A stretch of DNA of 29,113 nucleotides from positions 1 to 29,113 of the forward strand of contig CAYPMO010000043.1 in the NCBI GenBank assembly GCA_964412015.1. Direction: 5' to 3'. The DNA comes from SZUA-318 sp964412015. Lineage in GTDB: Bacteria; Gemmatimonadota; Gemmatimonadetes; Longimicrobiales; Gaopeijiaceae. Under the pieces are notes generated by a model, which saw only the letters and a program-made list of their open reading frames with translations, was not told the DNA's origin and did no database searches. Positions 1-8,378 of the stretch are shown here, in pieces. Within the stretch, counting starts at the first letter, position 1, and each line of letters opens with the position of its first letter. A program made the translations under genes and the position numbers.

Positions 1-207
1 AGGATTGAAGGATCGTGGTATTGGCAGGTCGAGGCAGCCGACATTCGCATCGTACCGGAACCATCAACGACTTGGCTGTTTGCCGCCGCGTCAGTCGCCT
101 ACGCGGTCGTCCGAATCCCCGCTGCGCTGAGCAGAGTCCGCCGGCGGCGTGGCGGAAAAGCCCTGTATTTCGCGGGGGATGACGGGGCTCGGGGGCCTGG
201 GATGTGA
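1..207 (+). CDS. C-terminus of a PEP-CTERM sorted protein (5' partial)
   Basis: Frame 1 is open from the window edge to TGA at 205-207 and gives 68 residues with no start, so this is the end of a gene beginning outside the window. It contains VPEPST at residues 18-23, then a hydrophobic stretch of about 20 residues (roughly 24-45, broken by one Arg) and the basic cluster RVRRRR at about 47-52. This order, VPEP then membrane helix then Arg cluster, is the PEP-CTERM signal recognised by exosortase in exopolysaccharide-producing bacteria. About 16-18 residues follow the Arg cluster, more than usual, so processing may not be typical. The upstream residues (SWYWQVEAADIRI) look like the end of a beta-rich secreted domain. 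The main protein cannot be identified. Confidence 0.6.
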   Translation, partial: RIEGSWYWQVEAADIRIVPEPSTTWLFAAASVAYAVVRIPAALSRVRRRRGGKALYFAGDDGARGPGM

Positions 208-338
208 GCCGTGGTACGCCCGGGGCGGCAAATCCCTTTGACGGCGGGCCCGCGCGTCGGGGGCGCCCCCGCTCTTGTCGCGGTCGCTCGGGGTGGGGCC
301 GTGCGTGAGTGCCGGCTCCACCCGGCTCTCCGTGTGCC

Positions 339-968
339 TCACGGGACGAACGAGCAAAGACCTCCGGCCTGGTTCGGGGCCGCCACCACGATCCGTAGAA
401 ACCCCAGGTCCGCGAGGTGGGCGCGCACGTCCGCGGGAGGGTAGCTACCGCACTCCCCAGCCTCGCTCTGCGGTAGGGTGAACCAGATCGCCAGTGCGCC
501 TGCGACCCGGGCCTCGACGGCCACGTCGTCGTTGCGCCGATTCAGCGCCTGCGCGAACGCGAGGCGGGCTTCCTCGCCGGCCCGGGTCTCCTCGACGGCA
601 TGGTAGGCGGGCTCGACGACCATCGCCGCGACCACGAGCGCGAGGAGCGAGCCGATCGCGACGACGCCCGAAAGCGACCATGACGTGTAGCGGCGGAGGG
701 CCGACGCGGCTCCCCCGGCGAGGATCACGAGGCTCCCCGGGAGGAAGTGGGCTTCCGTGGTCGAGAGCGGTCCGCCGAGGAGGAGTCCGATCAGGAACAG
801 CGTGTCGGAGAGAGCCTTGCGGCTGCGGAGCAGCCGCCGCTCCGCCTCGCCGAGCCGCCGGAGCTCTTCCGAAGGCGTTGCGAGGAGGGTCCCGCAGCCC
901 GGGCACTCGGTGGGGGCACCGTGGTAGCGCAGGCCGCAGAACGGGCAGGATCGCCCGGCCGTCGTCAT
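339..968 (-). CDS. Zinc-ribbon membrane protein of unknown function
   Basis: The 209-aa product starts with a zinc ribbon, CPFC at residues 8-11 and CPGC at 22-25, which probably binds one zinc ion. A charged, possibly coiled segment follows (about 33-52), then two or three hydrophobic segments (about 54-68, 76-92 and 98-118). A C-terminal soluble half of about 90 residues has one Cys pair (in GECGS and GGLCS). I recognise no catalytic family. The start is ATG at 968 with only a weak ribosome-binding site. The gene lies 43 bp downstream of the M14 peptidase on the same strand and could be read through from it. Zinc ribbons joined to membrane helices are common in bacterial proteins of unknown role, and the context gives no firm function. 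Confidence 0.75.
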   Translation of the reverse strand: MTTAGRSCPFCGLRYHGAPTECPGCGTLLATPSEELRRLGEAERRLLRSRKALSDTLFLIGLLLGGPLSTTEAHFLPGSLVILAGGAASALRRYTSWSLSGVVAIGSLLALVVAAMVVEPAYHAVEETRAGEEARLAFAQALNRRNDDVAVEARVAGALAIWFTLPQSEAGECGSYPPADVRAHLADLGFLRIVVAAPNQAGGLCSFVP

Positions 969-1011
969 CCGTTGCTCGCCCGGTGCCCTCCGTGACCATC
1001 GTACCGCTCCC

Positions 1012-3945
1012 TCACCGTTCGGATCGGCCCGGGCCTCCTTCGGTCTTTGCGGCCGGCGCCGCCTTGCCCGCGTCCAGGTCGTTCCAGTTCAGGATCGCGT
1101 TGAAGCCCAGGAAGTAGTTGCCTTGGGTCTGGAACCGCCAGAACGGCCGGATGGCGAAGCTCACCACGTGTCCGTCCCCGACCTTGGAGTCCACGACCTG
1201 CGGCTTGCCCACGAGCGCTTCACCTCCGCCCAGCGCTCCGGAGAGGAGCATCTGATCCGGGCTCTGCGGGAACGCCAGCACCACGCGGGACGAGCCGGAC
1301 GTGGAGGTCCCCAGGCCGAACTGGCGCGCCATCTCCGCGAACTCCGCCGCCGGATCCGCCGGAGCGCCGCCCCGCGCGCCGGCGGCGCCGGCGCTGTCGG
1401 GTTGCCACGGCGATAGCCGCGGGCGCGTGGCCATCGGGGTGACGTTCTGCCACCCGCTCGGCGCGCCGCCTCCGAAGCCGCGTCCCCGACCACCCGTGCC
1501 GAGGATGAGGTCGTTGCGGAAGAACACCGGCACCTGATCGCCGGTGAAGCCGTAGACGAGCGGGCTGCCCTTGTCGGTGATCATGCCCCGGTGCACCGAT
1601 CCGGGGGCGACGAGTTGGGGCTGTTGCTCGACGGCCAGTCCTTGCGTCAGGCCGTACGAGGGGAAGATCGAAGCGGTGGAGCCCTCCACGATCAACGTGC
1701 CCCCCTGCTGGACGAACCTCGCGAGCTCGACCAGCCCCTCGACGCCCATCCCGCCCCGGATGTCGTCGCTCTGGTCGAGGAGGCTCAGATTGGGCGTCTT
1801 CTCCGTGCGCCGGTACGGCAGGGGGAGCTGGCCGGTCATGGCGATCCCGTTGACCATGGTCTGCGGGTCGCCGCCGACATGGGGGAAGATCAGCACGTCG
1901 TACTTCGAGCGGACGTTGCCTTCGCGGAGTCGCTGATCGGCGAAGTACGTGTACGGGATCTCGTAGCTGTCCAGCACGCCTCGCACCCAACCCTCGTCCT
2001 GCGTGCGCTGCCAGGCGTGGATGTAGCCGATGCGCGGCACGTCGAGCTCGTGGGTCGGCACGTCGGGCGCACGGTCGGTTGCCCAGGCGGACAGGCCGAG
2101 CTCCGTGAGGCTCGCCTCCAGAGCGGCGCGCTCCCCGTCGGGGACGATGAACGCGCCCGCCCGGAACTGGTGGCCGTCCAGCTCGAAGTCCTGCTCGGCG
2201 GCGAGCATGCGTGTCGCCGCGTGCTTGAACCGGAATGTCACCAGGGCGTTGTCCGTGGTGTGGTCCACGACCAGCACGGCGCCGCGGCCGACGACGCCTC
2301 CCGGAGCCTTGACCGGAGCGGTGACGCGCGTCATGGGCTGCTCGAGCACCTTGGCATCCTCGACTTCATGGAGCTCGAGGTTCCGCATGAGCTGGAACGT
2401 CCACCCGGTGTCGTCGTAGGGGCGCGGGTTGGCAAGACTGAACCGCTGCAGGGAGAAGTAGATGTCACCGATGGTACGGAACGGCTGGTTTCCCCGGACC
2501 ACATAGTCGCCGGGCTGGACCGGCACGTCCCCCGCCTGGAAAGCGCGGTCCGCGCGGTGGAACTCGAGGCCCTGGGCCATGAGATCGTTCACCATCTGCG
2601 CGGCGTCCGCCTTGCGGCGCTGATTCGCGGGGATGACCCACGCGTTCACCGGGCCGTCCGTCCCCTTCTGCACCGCGCGCTTGTTCTTCAGCCAGTAGTT
2701 CTCGAGGAACCATGATGCGTGGTCGGCCGTGTACTTGAGCGAGAAGAGGAGCGCCGATTGCTGGATGTTGGTGTTGTTGCGGGGACCCCAGGCGATCTCG
2801 GGGAGCGGCGGATTGGGACGGAACCACTCGCGACTGGTCGTGGTAGCGCCGGCGCGCAGGGTCCGGAGGTCCGGCCCGTAGCTCGCCACTTCGTAGAAGC
2901 GCCCCACCGCGTTGTGCGAGTGGGCGATCGTGAACAGGTAGTTGGGCGTCCAGCCGTCGTAGAACCCGTAGGTGAAGACGCCTGGGACGCCCCGCTTCGT
3001 CATCTCGATGACGTCGTTCTCCGCCAGCACCCACCACTCTCCGATCGTGATGGGATCGAAGGCCTCGTTGTAGGGACCGGTTCCGGTGGAGGAGTAGAGG
3101 TAGGTTTGGGCCTCATGGAGATCGTGGAAGACCGTCGGGTGCCATTCCAGCGCGGCGCGGTTCACGCTCTTGGTCAGCTTGAGCATCTGGCCCATGGCGT
3201 CGCGGTTGTTGTCGTGCGCGACGTACTTGCCCCAGTAGACCAGGGGAAGACGCGCCTCACCCTCGGGACGCTCCTTGTTGAAGTAGTACGTGTCCACCTG
3301 TCTCTCGCGCCCGTCCGGCTCGACGACCGGTGTGACAAGCGTAATCACGTTGTCGCGGATGGTCCGGATGAAGTCGGTCTCCTCCACGACCAGTCGGTAC
3401 GCCATCTCCTGGAGCATCTCGGGACCCCCGGTCTCGCTGGAATGCAGACCGGCGGTGATCCAGTAGACCGGCTTGGCGACACCGGCGATCAGCTCCTTCG
3501 CGCGCTCCTCGGGCGTGACGCGCGGGTCGGTGAGCTCGCTCATGTAGCCCTTGTAGGTCTCGATGTTCGCGATGGTCGCCTCGTCGGCGATCACCATCAG
3601 GATCATCTCTCGGCCTTCCTCGCTCTGCCCGAGCGTCCACACGGTGGCGCGGGGCGAGGCATCGTCGACGGCGCGGAGGTACCGGTGGATGTCCGCCGCG
3701 TAGGTGAGCTCACCGGGAGCGCCTACGATGCGCCCGTGGAACGCGAGCGGTGTCGGCACCACGTCCGACGCCGGCAAATGATCCACCAGCTCGGTGGTGA
3801 TCCGTGGGTCCTGGAGATATTCCTTGATCAAGCGCGTATACTCCTCGTCCACGCGTTGCTGGGCGGGGGCGAGAGCGGGCATCGCCAGGACGGCGACGGC
3901 GAGGGCCCAGATCGGACGAGAGGGCCCGAAAGTCCGGCGGAACAT
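1012..3945 (-). CDS. Secreted M14-family zinc carboxypeptidase-like protein
   Basis: The 977-aa product begins with a signal peptide (about residues 1-29, ending APAQQ). The M14 zinc-carboxypeptidase domain follows at about 75-420: HSSE at 168-171 gives the H-x2-E zinc ligands, HDNNRD at 244-249 supplies the substrate-binding Asn/Arg region, and HDLHE at 274-278 has the third His ligand. The C-terminal half contains a segment resembling a class I glutamine amidotransferase or ThuA fold (YDVLIFPHVGG, then GGTLIVEGS), a layout known in long M14-like proteins of this type. Start choice: ATG at 3945 has AGGAG five bases upstream and leads straight into the signal peptide; the frame is open further upstream but that part lacks protein-like composition. 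The enzyme probably trims peptides in the periplasm or outside the cell. Exact specificity is unknown. Confidence 0.88.
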   Translation of the reverse strand: MFRRTFGPSRPIWALAVAVLAMPALAPAQQRVDEEYTRLIKEYLQDPRITTELVDHLPASDVVPTPLAFHGRIVGAPGELTYAADIHRYLRAVDDASPRATVWTLGQSEEGREMILMVIADEATIANIETYKGYMSELTDPRVTPEERAKELIAGVAKPVYWITAGLHSSETGGPEMLQEMAYRLVVEETDFIRTIRDNVITLVTPVVEPDGRERQVDTYYFNKERPEGEARLPLVYWGKYVAHDNNRDAMGQMLKLTKSVNRAALEWHPTVFHDLHEAQTYLYSSTGTGPYNEAFDPITIGEWWVLAENDVIEMTKRGVPGVFTYGFYDGWTPNYLFTIAHSHNAVGRFYEVASYGPDLRTLRAGATTTSREWFRPNPPLPEIAWGPRNNTNIQQSALLFSLKYTADHASWFLENYWLKNKRAVQKGTDGPVNAWVIPANQRRKADAAQMVNDLMAQGLEFHRADRAFQAGDVPVQPGDYVVRGNQPFRTIGDIYFSLQRFSLANPRPYDDTGWTFQLMRNLELHEVEDAKVLEQPMTRVTAPVKAPGGVVGRGAVLVVDHTTDNALVTFRFKHAATRMLAAEQDFELDGHQFRAGAFIVPDGERAALEASLTELGLSAWATDRAPDVPTHELDVPRIGYIHAWQRTQDEGWVRGVLDSYEIPYTYFADQRLREGNVRSKYDVLIFPHVGGDPQTMVNGIAMTGQLPLPYRRTEKTPNLSLLDQSDDIRGGMGVEGLVELARFVQQGGTLIVEGSTASIFPSYGLTQGLAVEQQPQLVAPGSVHRGMITDKGSPLVYGFTGDQVPVFFRNDLILGTGGRGRGFGGGAPSGWQNVTPMATRPRLSPWQPDSAGAAGARGGAPADPAAEFAEMARQFGLGTSTSGSSRVVLAFPQSPDQMLLSGALGGGEALVGKPQVVDSKVGDGHVVSFAIRPFWRFQTQGNYFLGFNAILNWNDLDAGKAAPAAKTEGGPGRSER

Positions 3946-3995
3946 GATGACTCCTGCGTGGGATGTGCACGGCCGTGGTGAAGGCGGCTGTCTTG

Positions 3996-4024
3996 GGTCT
4001 ATCTCCGGTCGCCGCGGCGCGCAA
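3996..4024 (-). promoter_or_regulatory. Candidate promoter for the M14 peptidase
   Basis: On the minus strand, TTGCGC (4019-4024) and TAGACC (3996-4001) are separated by exactly 17 bp, about 50 bp ahead of the peptidase start at 3945. The match to the sigma-70 consensus is partial in both boxes, so this is only a candidate. The rest of the 207-bp gap up to 4152 shows no gene. Confidence 0.28.
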
Positions 4025-4152
4025 GGGACTGTCGCTGGATCATCGCTCGCCCCGTGCCGATGCCGCCAAGAGGTGGACGAGCGGCGCAGCTTCGTCTCTT
4101 TGCGCTCGGCGTCGGACACCCGCCGAGGGACATGGGCAGGCTCCTGGTCGAT

Positions 4153-5418
4153 TCACCCCCGAGGCGATCCCTCCAGCAGCCCGACGAGCGGCTCCTCCCG
4201 CGCTCCGTTCTCGTCGCACACCGCGAACGTGCTCTCCCCCGAGCCGTACATCGCGACACCGGCGTACTCGCCCTTCTTGTTCAAGACGAAGAACCGGATG
4301 TCGAAGTTCGGAAGACCGCGCTCGTTCAGGAGGCGCTCCTCGATAGTGTTGGCCTGGATGCGCCGGAGTGCCTCCAGCCCGGCGTCCTTCGGCGCCATGC
4401 CGCGGCGCATGTGCTCGACGATGAGGAACGAGGTCAGATTGTAGAGGTTGGCCTCGCCTCGCCCCGTGGAGCCGCACGCGCCCACGTCGTTGTCCACATA
4501 TTGGCCAGCACCGAGGATCGGCGAATCGCCCGCGCGTCCGGGGATCTTGAACGCGAGCCCCGACGTGGTCGTGACCCCGCAGATGTCCCCGGAAGGACCC
4601 ACTGCCTCGAGGCTCGTCGTGCCCCAGAACGAGTGCTCGGGGATGAGCCCGTCGCGCACCATGGAGAGGCCTGCCTCGAGCGACGCGCGCGCGAACGCCT
4701 CGGTACGCTCGGCCATCTCCTGACGGGCACGCCGGATCCGGTCCGGGTCGGTCTCGATGCGGCCCCGGTCGATTCCCCGCAGGCGCTCCTCGGGATCCAG
4801 CCAGTGCGTGGGGTCGACGCGCCGCCGCCACTCGAGCCAGCGGGCGCGCGAGCGCTCGGTGTTCAGATCGTCCTCGATCGTCATGCCGATATCGCGGGCG
4901 AACTCCCGGGCTCCCTCCCCGACGAGGAGATGATGGTCGGTGAGCGACGCGACCGCCTTGGCCACGACGGAAGGGGTGCGCACGCCGGTGATGCCGGCCA
5001 CGCCGCCTGCCCACTTGCGCGGTCCGTGCATGCAGCACGAGTCCAGCTCCACCACGCCATAGGCGTTGGGCGTCCCTCCGTAGCCGATCCCGCCCTCCTC
5101 GGGGTCCAGCTCGGGGATGTTCACGCCGGCGACCATCGCGTCCAGTATGTCCTCGCCCTCGACGATCCCGCGGAACGCGCGCTCGATCGCGCTCTCGGGG
5201 CCGCCGTTCTTGTAGCGGATGCTGCTCACGTCGGACACGAGCACCGGCCTGGTCGCGCGGCGCACCAGGACCTCCGGCGCGCGGCCGGCGAGGTCGGCAG
5301 GCGGCGTAGTGCCGCCGTCCGGGGGCCTCCGGTGCGGTGCGGCGCCCGCGACGGAGGTAGGGACGGCTGCGGCCGCGAGGCCGGCGGCGGTGGTTTTCAC
5401 GAAGTCTCGGCGTTCCAT
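4153..5418 (-). CDS. Glycosylasparaginase / isoaspartyl peptidase family protein, Tat signal
   Basis: This 421-aa protein belongs to the Ntn-hydrolase family that includes N4-(beta-N-acetylglucosaminyl)-L-asparaginase and isoaspartyl peptidase. Residues 1-26 form a twin-arginine signal (MERRDFVKTTAAG), so export of the folded enzyme is likely. Family blocks are visible: GGIGYGGTPN near 109-118, TTSG at 284-287, GRAGDSP at 294-300, YVDNDVGACGSTGRGE at 307-322. Aligning on TTSG places the autocatalytic Thr at T267 in HSFWGTTS. Classical bacterial glycosylasparaginases have Asp-Thr at this cleavage site, while here it is Gly-Thr, as in the plant-type asparaginases. The ATG at 5418 was chosen because the Tat motif follows directly; the ribosome-binding site is poor. 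It lies 29 bp downstream of the amidase, so the two are probably cotranscribed. Confidence 0.85.
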   Translation of the reverse strand: MERRDFVKTTAAGLAAAAVPTSVAGAAPHRRPPDGGTTPPADLAGRAPEVLVRRATRPVLVSDVSSIRYKNGGPESAIERAFRGIVEGEDILDAMVAGVNIPELDPEEGGIGYGGTPNAYGVVELDSCCMHGPRKWAGGVAGITGVRTPSVVAKAVASLTDHHLLVGEGAREFARDIGMTIEDDLNTERSRARWLEWRRRVDPTHWLDPEERLRGIDRGRIETDPDRIRRARQEMAERTEAFARASLEAGLSMVRDGLIPEHSFWGTTSLEAVGPSGDICGVTTTSGLAFKIPGRAGDSPILGAGQYVDNDVGACGSTGRGEANLYNLTSFLIVEHMRRGMAPKDAGLEALRRIQANTIEERLLNERGLPNFDIRFFVLNKKGEYAGVAMYGSGESTFAVCDENGAREEPLVGLLEGSPRG

Positions 5419-5447
5419 GGTCGTGGTCCGGATGAGGGTGGTCGCGG

Positions 5448-6998
5448 CTACCTGGCGAGCGCGGGCGCGCTGGCGGGTGGCTTCCTGTGGTGCGTGGCCT
5501 GCTCGTACGCGTAAGCGAGGCGGAGGAGCGTGGGTTCGCTCCACGCGTCGCCGAAGATCTGGAGTCCCACGGGGAGCGTTCCATTCCGCACGAACCCCAT
5601 GGGCACGGTCAGCGCGGGGAACCCCGTGGGGGGCGAGAGGATCGGGCTGTTGTTCCCATGGGGTGTCGTGAGGTCGCCTACCAGACGGGGCGGGTTGTTC
5701 CACGTCGGATAGATCAGCGCCTGGATGCCCGCGGCGGCGAACGCGCGCCGGACCGCCTGGCGGAGCAGCTTCTCGTTTCCGTCGGCCTCGACGCATCGAG
5801 GGTTCGTCTCGGGGGTGCCTTCGAACTCCAGGTACGACCGCACCCGTGGCATGACGGTGACGTGTACCTTCCCGTCCTTCTCGATCTCTTCGAGCGTGCG
5901 GACCGGAGGGTTCGGGAGCGTGGCCAGGTAGCGCTCGATGTCGTAGCGGAAGCGCGGGCAGGAGAGGCCGCGCCGGAGCGAGTCGTACTCGGGCAAGGGG
6001 ACGTCGTCCACCACGGTCACGCCGATCTTCTTCAGATCCGCGACCGCCTGCTCGAACCGCTCGAGGACCTCGGGGTCGGCGCTCCGGGTGTAGACCATCC
6101 ACCGGGGCACGCCGACGCGCAGGTCGTGGACGTCCGTTCGGAGTGCCTCCAGGTACGACGTCGGCCGGCGCGCGTCGGCCTCGGCGGTGACGGCGTCGGC
6201 CGGGTCGGCTCCCGCGATCACGTCGAAGATCCGCACGGCGTCCTCGACGGTGCGGGTCATGGGGCCGCCGATGTCGCGGTGGGCGTAGAGAGGCATGATC
6301 CCGTCGCGGCTCGTGAGCCCCATGGTGGAGCGGATCCCGACGAGCGCGTTGTGCGCGGAGGGGCCGCGAATCGAGTTGCCCGTGTCGCTGCCGAGCCCCG
6401 CGAGGCCGAGGTTGGCGGCCACAGCGGCGGCCGTGCCCCCGCTCGAGCCAGCGGTGACGCGGTTCAGCGCATAGGGGTTGAACGTCCACCCGGGAAGCAA
6501 GGAGCCCACGGTCTCGAACGCCGTGAATGCGAACTCGGCCATGTTCGACTTCGCGAGAACGATGGCCCCGGCCTCGCGGACCCTCCTCACCTGGTAGGCG
6601 TCGTCGGCCGGGATGGACCCCTCGAGCGATGCCGAGCCGCCCGTGGTCGGCATGTCGTGCGTGTCGAAGTTGTCCTTCACGATGAACGGGATGCCGTGGA
6701 GCGGCCCGCTGAGCCTTCCCGTTCGCGCGAGCAACGCATCGAGCGAGTCGGCCCGCTCGAGCGCGCGGGGGTTCACGAGGATCAAGCTGTTGAAGGTGGG
6801 CCCCCGCTTGTCGAACGCCTCGATGCGGGCCAGGTACGCCTCCACGAGCTGCCGTGAGGTGAGCGTCCCGGCCAGCATGGCCTCCTGCGCGCGCGCGATC
6901 GTGAGCTCCAGGATCTGCACACCGCCGACCTGCTGCGCGGGGCCCGGAAGGGGCACGAGGATCGAGAGCGCCACGAGGAGGAAGCGGGACGACGTCAT
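5448..6998 (-). CDS. Secreted amidase, amidase-signature family
   Basis: The 516-aa product has a signal peptide (about 1-22, ending GPAQQ) and a full amidase-signature domain. The catalytic Ser-cisSer-Lys triad is visible: Lys108 in IVKDN, the cis-Ser at S185/S186 in AGSSGG and the nucleophile S209 in GSDTGNSIRGPS. These enzymes hydrolyse carboxamides; sequence alone does not give the substrate, and GatA is unlikely because of the signal peptide and lack of gatB/gatC neighbours. ATG at 6998 is preceded by GGAG with 8-bp spacing and opens directly onto the signal peptide, although the frame extends upstream to 7205 inside the glycosylase gene in another frame. It heads a probable two-gene unit with the glycosylasparaginase-like gene. 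Confidence 0.9.
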   Translation of the reverse strand: MTSSRFLLVALSILVPLPGPAQQVGGVQILELTIARAQEAMLAGTLTSRQLVEAYLARIEAFDKRGPTFNSLILVNPRALERADSLDALLARTGRLSGPLHGIPFIVKDNFDTHDMPTTGGSASLEGSIPADDAYQVRRVREAGAIVLAKSNMAEFAFTAFETVGSLLPGWTFNPYALNRVTAGSSGGTAAAVAANLGLAGLGSDTGNSIRGPSAHNALVGIRSTMGLTSRDGIMPLYAHRDIGGPMTRTVEDAVRIFDVIAGADPADAVTAEADARRPTSYLEALRTDVHDLRVGVPRWMVYTRSADPEVLERFEQAVADLKKIGVTVVDDVPLPEYDSLRRGLSCPRFRYDIERYLATLPNPPVRTLEEIEKDGKVHVTVMPRVRSYLEFEGTPETNPRCVEADGNEKLLRQAVRRAFAAAGIQALIYPTWNNPPRLVGDLTTPHGNNSPILSPPTGFPALTVPMGFVRNGTLPVGLQIFGDAWSEPTLLRLAYAYEQATHHRKPPASAPALAR

Positions 6999-7083
6999 CG
7001 AGCGTGCTCCGGAATCGGGTCGGACGGGCCGTGCCTCCCGAGACTGGCGAGACGGACACGGCCGTGCAAGCCGGCAGCGCGCC

Positions 7084-7776
7084 TCAGCGTCCCGCGAGCG
7101 CCCGCGCCCGCGCCCACACCGCGTCGAACATCGCCTCCGTGAGCGTGCCTGTGAACGTGTTCTGCTGGCTGGGGTGGTACGAGCCGAGCAGCGTGAGCCG
7201 GCCACCGAGCCGCTCTTCCGCGCCGTGCGCGAACCGAGGGCGGGGAGACGGTATCGCGAATCCCCGCTTCGCGAATACGTCGAGCGCTTGCCCCCACGCG
7301 AAGCCCCCGAGCGCTACGACCGCCCGGAGATCCGGGAGCAGGTCCAGCTCCGCGTCCAGCCAGGGGCGACATGCGTCCCGCTCGGCGGGGGTCGGCTTGT
7401 TGCCGGGCGGCGCGCACCGCACCGGCGCCGTGACGAACGCGCCCTCGAGCGCCAGTCCGTCGTCCCGAGCGACCGACGTGGGCTGGTTGGCGAACCCCGC
7501 GCGGTAGAGGGCCCGGTAGAGCCAGTCGCCCGAACGATCGCCCGTGAACATGCGCCCGGTTCGGTTCCCGCCGTGCGCGGCCGGTGCGAGCCCGAGGACG
7601 AGCACGCGGGCCGCGACGTCGCCGAACCCCGGGACGGGCCGGCCCCAGTACTCCTGGTTCCGGAACGCGGCCCGCTTCTCTCTCGCGACCCGCTCACGCC
7701 ACGCGACCAGGCGCGGACAGCGCCGGCACGCGGTGATGCGCTCGGCGAGCAACGCCATCTCGCGATCGGTGCTCAT
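7084..7776 (-). CDS. Uracil-DNA glycosylase, family 5 (UdgB type)
   Basis: This 230-aa cytoplasmic protein removes uracil and related deaminated bases from DNA. Family 5 motifs are clear: GLAPAAHGGNRTGR at 62-75 (active-site loop without the Asn or Asp of other families) and HPSQQNT at 201-207 (the HPSxxN type DNA-intercalation motif). Four cysteines expected for the 4Fe-4S cluster are at C17 and C20 (CRRC), C121 and C136. Length and motif order fit UdgB of Thermus and Mycobacterium. Start is ATG at 7776; the ribosome-binding site is weak. The gene is followed after 85 bp by the amidase, with no obvious functional link. A repair enzyme against cytosine deamination is plausible in such a GC-rich genome. 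Confidence 0.92.
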   Translation of the reverse strand: MSTDREMALLAERITACRRCPRLVAWRERVAREKRAAFRNQEYWGRPVPGFGDVAARVLVLGLAPAAHGGNRTGRMFTGDRSGDWLYRALYRAGFANQPTSVARDDGLALEGAFVTAPVRCAPPGNKPTPAERDACRPWLDAELDLLPDLRAVVALGGFAWGQALDVFAKRGFAIPSPRPRFAHGAEERLGGRLTLLGSYHPSQQNTFTGTLTEAMFDAVWARARALAGR

Positions 7777-7841
7777 GGGCAGAAGCTAGCGGATCGCCGG
7801 AAGCGGGCGCGACCGGATGCCCCAGGCCCGCGGGCTCGTCC

Positions 7842-8177
7842 TCAGAGGGCGTTCGCGGCCCGGAGGCCCTCGTCGAGCGCGGCGGTCAGCGCGCGCGCCG
7901 GGACGTCGGCCGGCACGGGATCGAGCCGCCTGGACCGGGGGGTCACGTCCGGCTCCTCGCGATTCCACGCCAGCGCGGTGGCCTGGATCCGTCCGTTCGG
8001 CCCCACCTCGAGGAGGATCCCGCGGTCCAGGCCGTCCCGGTACCACTCGAGCCTGCGGGCGGCGGGCTCGCGCACGAGGTCCATGCCGTTCGCCAGCGCG
8101 AAGATGGTCAGCGACGCGTCCACCGCACCCAGGGGATCGCCGGGTCCCGCCGTGTCGCGCCTGTCTCCGTCGCCCAT
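7842..8177 (-). CDS. Small hypothetical protein
   Basis: The 111-aa product matches no family I recognise. It has an ordered, mixed alpha/beta composition (SLTIFALANGMDLVREP, then LEWYRDGLDRGILLEV, then ALTAALDEGLRAANAL at the end), no signal peptide and no membrane segment. Protein-like character and third-position GC bias make it more credible than the frames opposite it. ATG at 8177 was chosen because GGAGG lies five bases upstream; an in-frame ATG at 8189 would add four residues and destroy that spacing. It lies 65 bp upstream of the uracil-DNA glycosylase on the same strand and may be its operon partner. The 200 bp between it and the serine hydrolase stop hold nothing I can identify. Confidence 0.6.
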   Translation of the reverse strand: MGDGDRRDTAGPGDPLGAVDASLTIFALANGMDLVREPAARRLEWYRDGLDRGILLEVGPNGRIQATALAWNREEPDVTPRSRRLDPVPADVPARALTAALDEGLRAANAL

Positions 8178-8378
8178 GCTCCCCTCCATCCTGAGCCCGC
8201 CCGCCGCGGACCTCCCGTCCCCGGGCCCGCCCCGTCACGGACCCGCTCCCGTCTATGGACGCTCGAAGGTGCGCTCCGGTTTCCGGGAGCGCCAGCCTTT
8301 TCAGGGCGCGGCGGCGTGGGAATCCCGCGCGCGGGCAAGGCCAACGACACGATAGCGTCGCTCCCTACGAAGTCGGCA

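Noticed and set aside
245..270. Adjacent perfect palindromes GCGGGCCCGC and GGGGGCGCCCCC between convergent genes
   Set aside because: They have no loop, so they do not make stable hairpins, and such runs are expected in DNA this rich in GC.
5419..7059. Open-frame extension joining the asparaginase-like gene with upstream sequence
   Set aside because: This part is the amidase gene read in another frame; it is Arg/Pro/His-rich and has no domain. The Tat signal at 5418 marks the true start.
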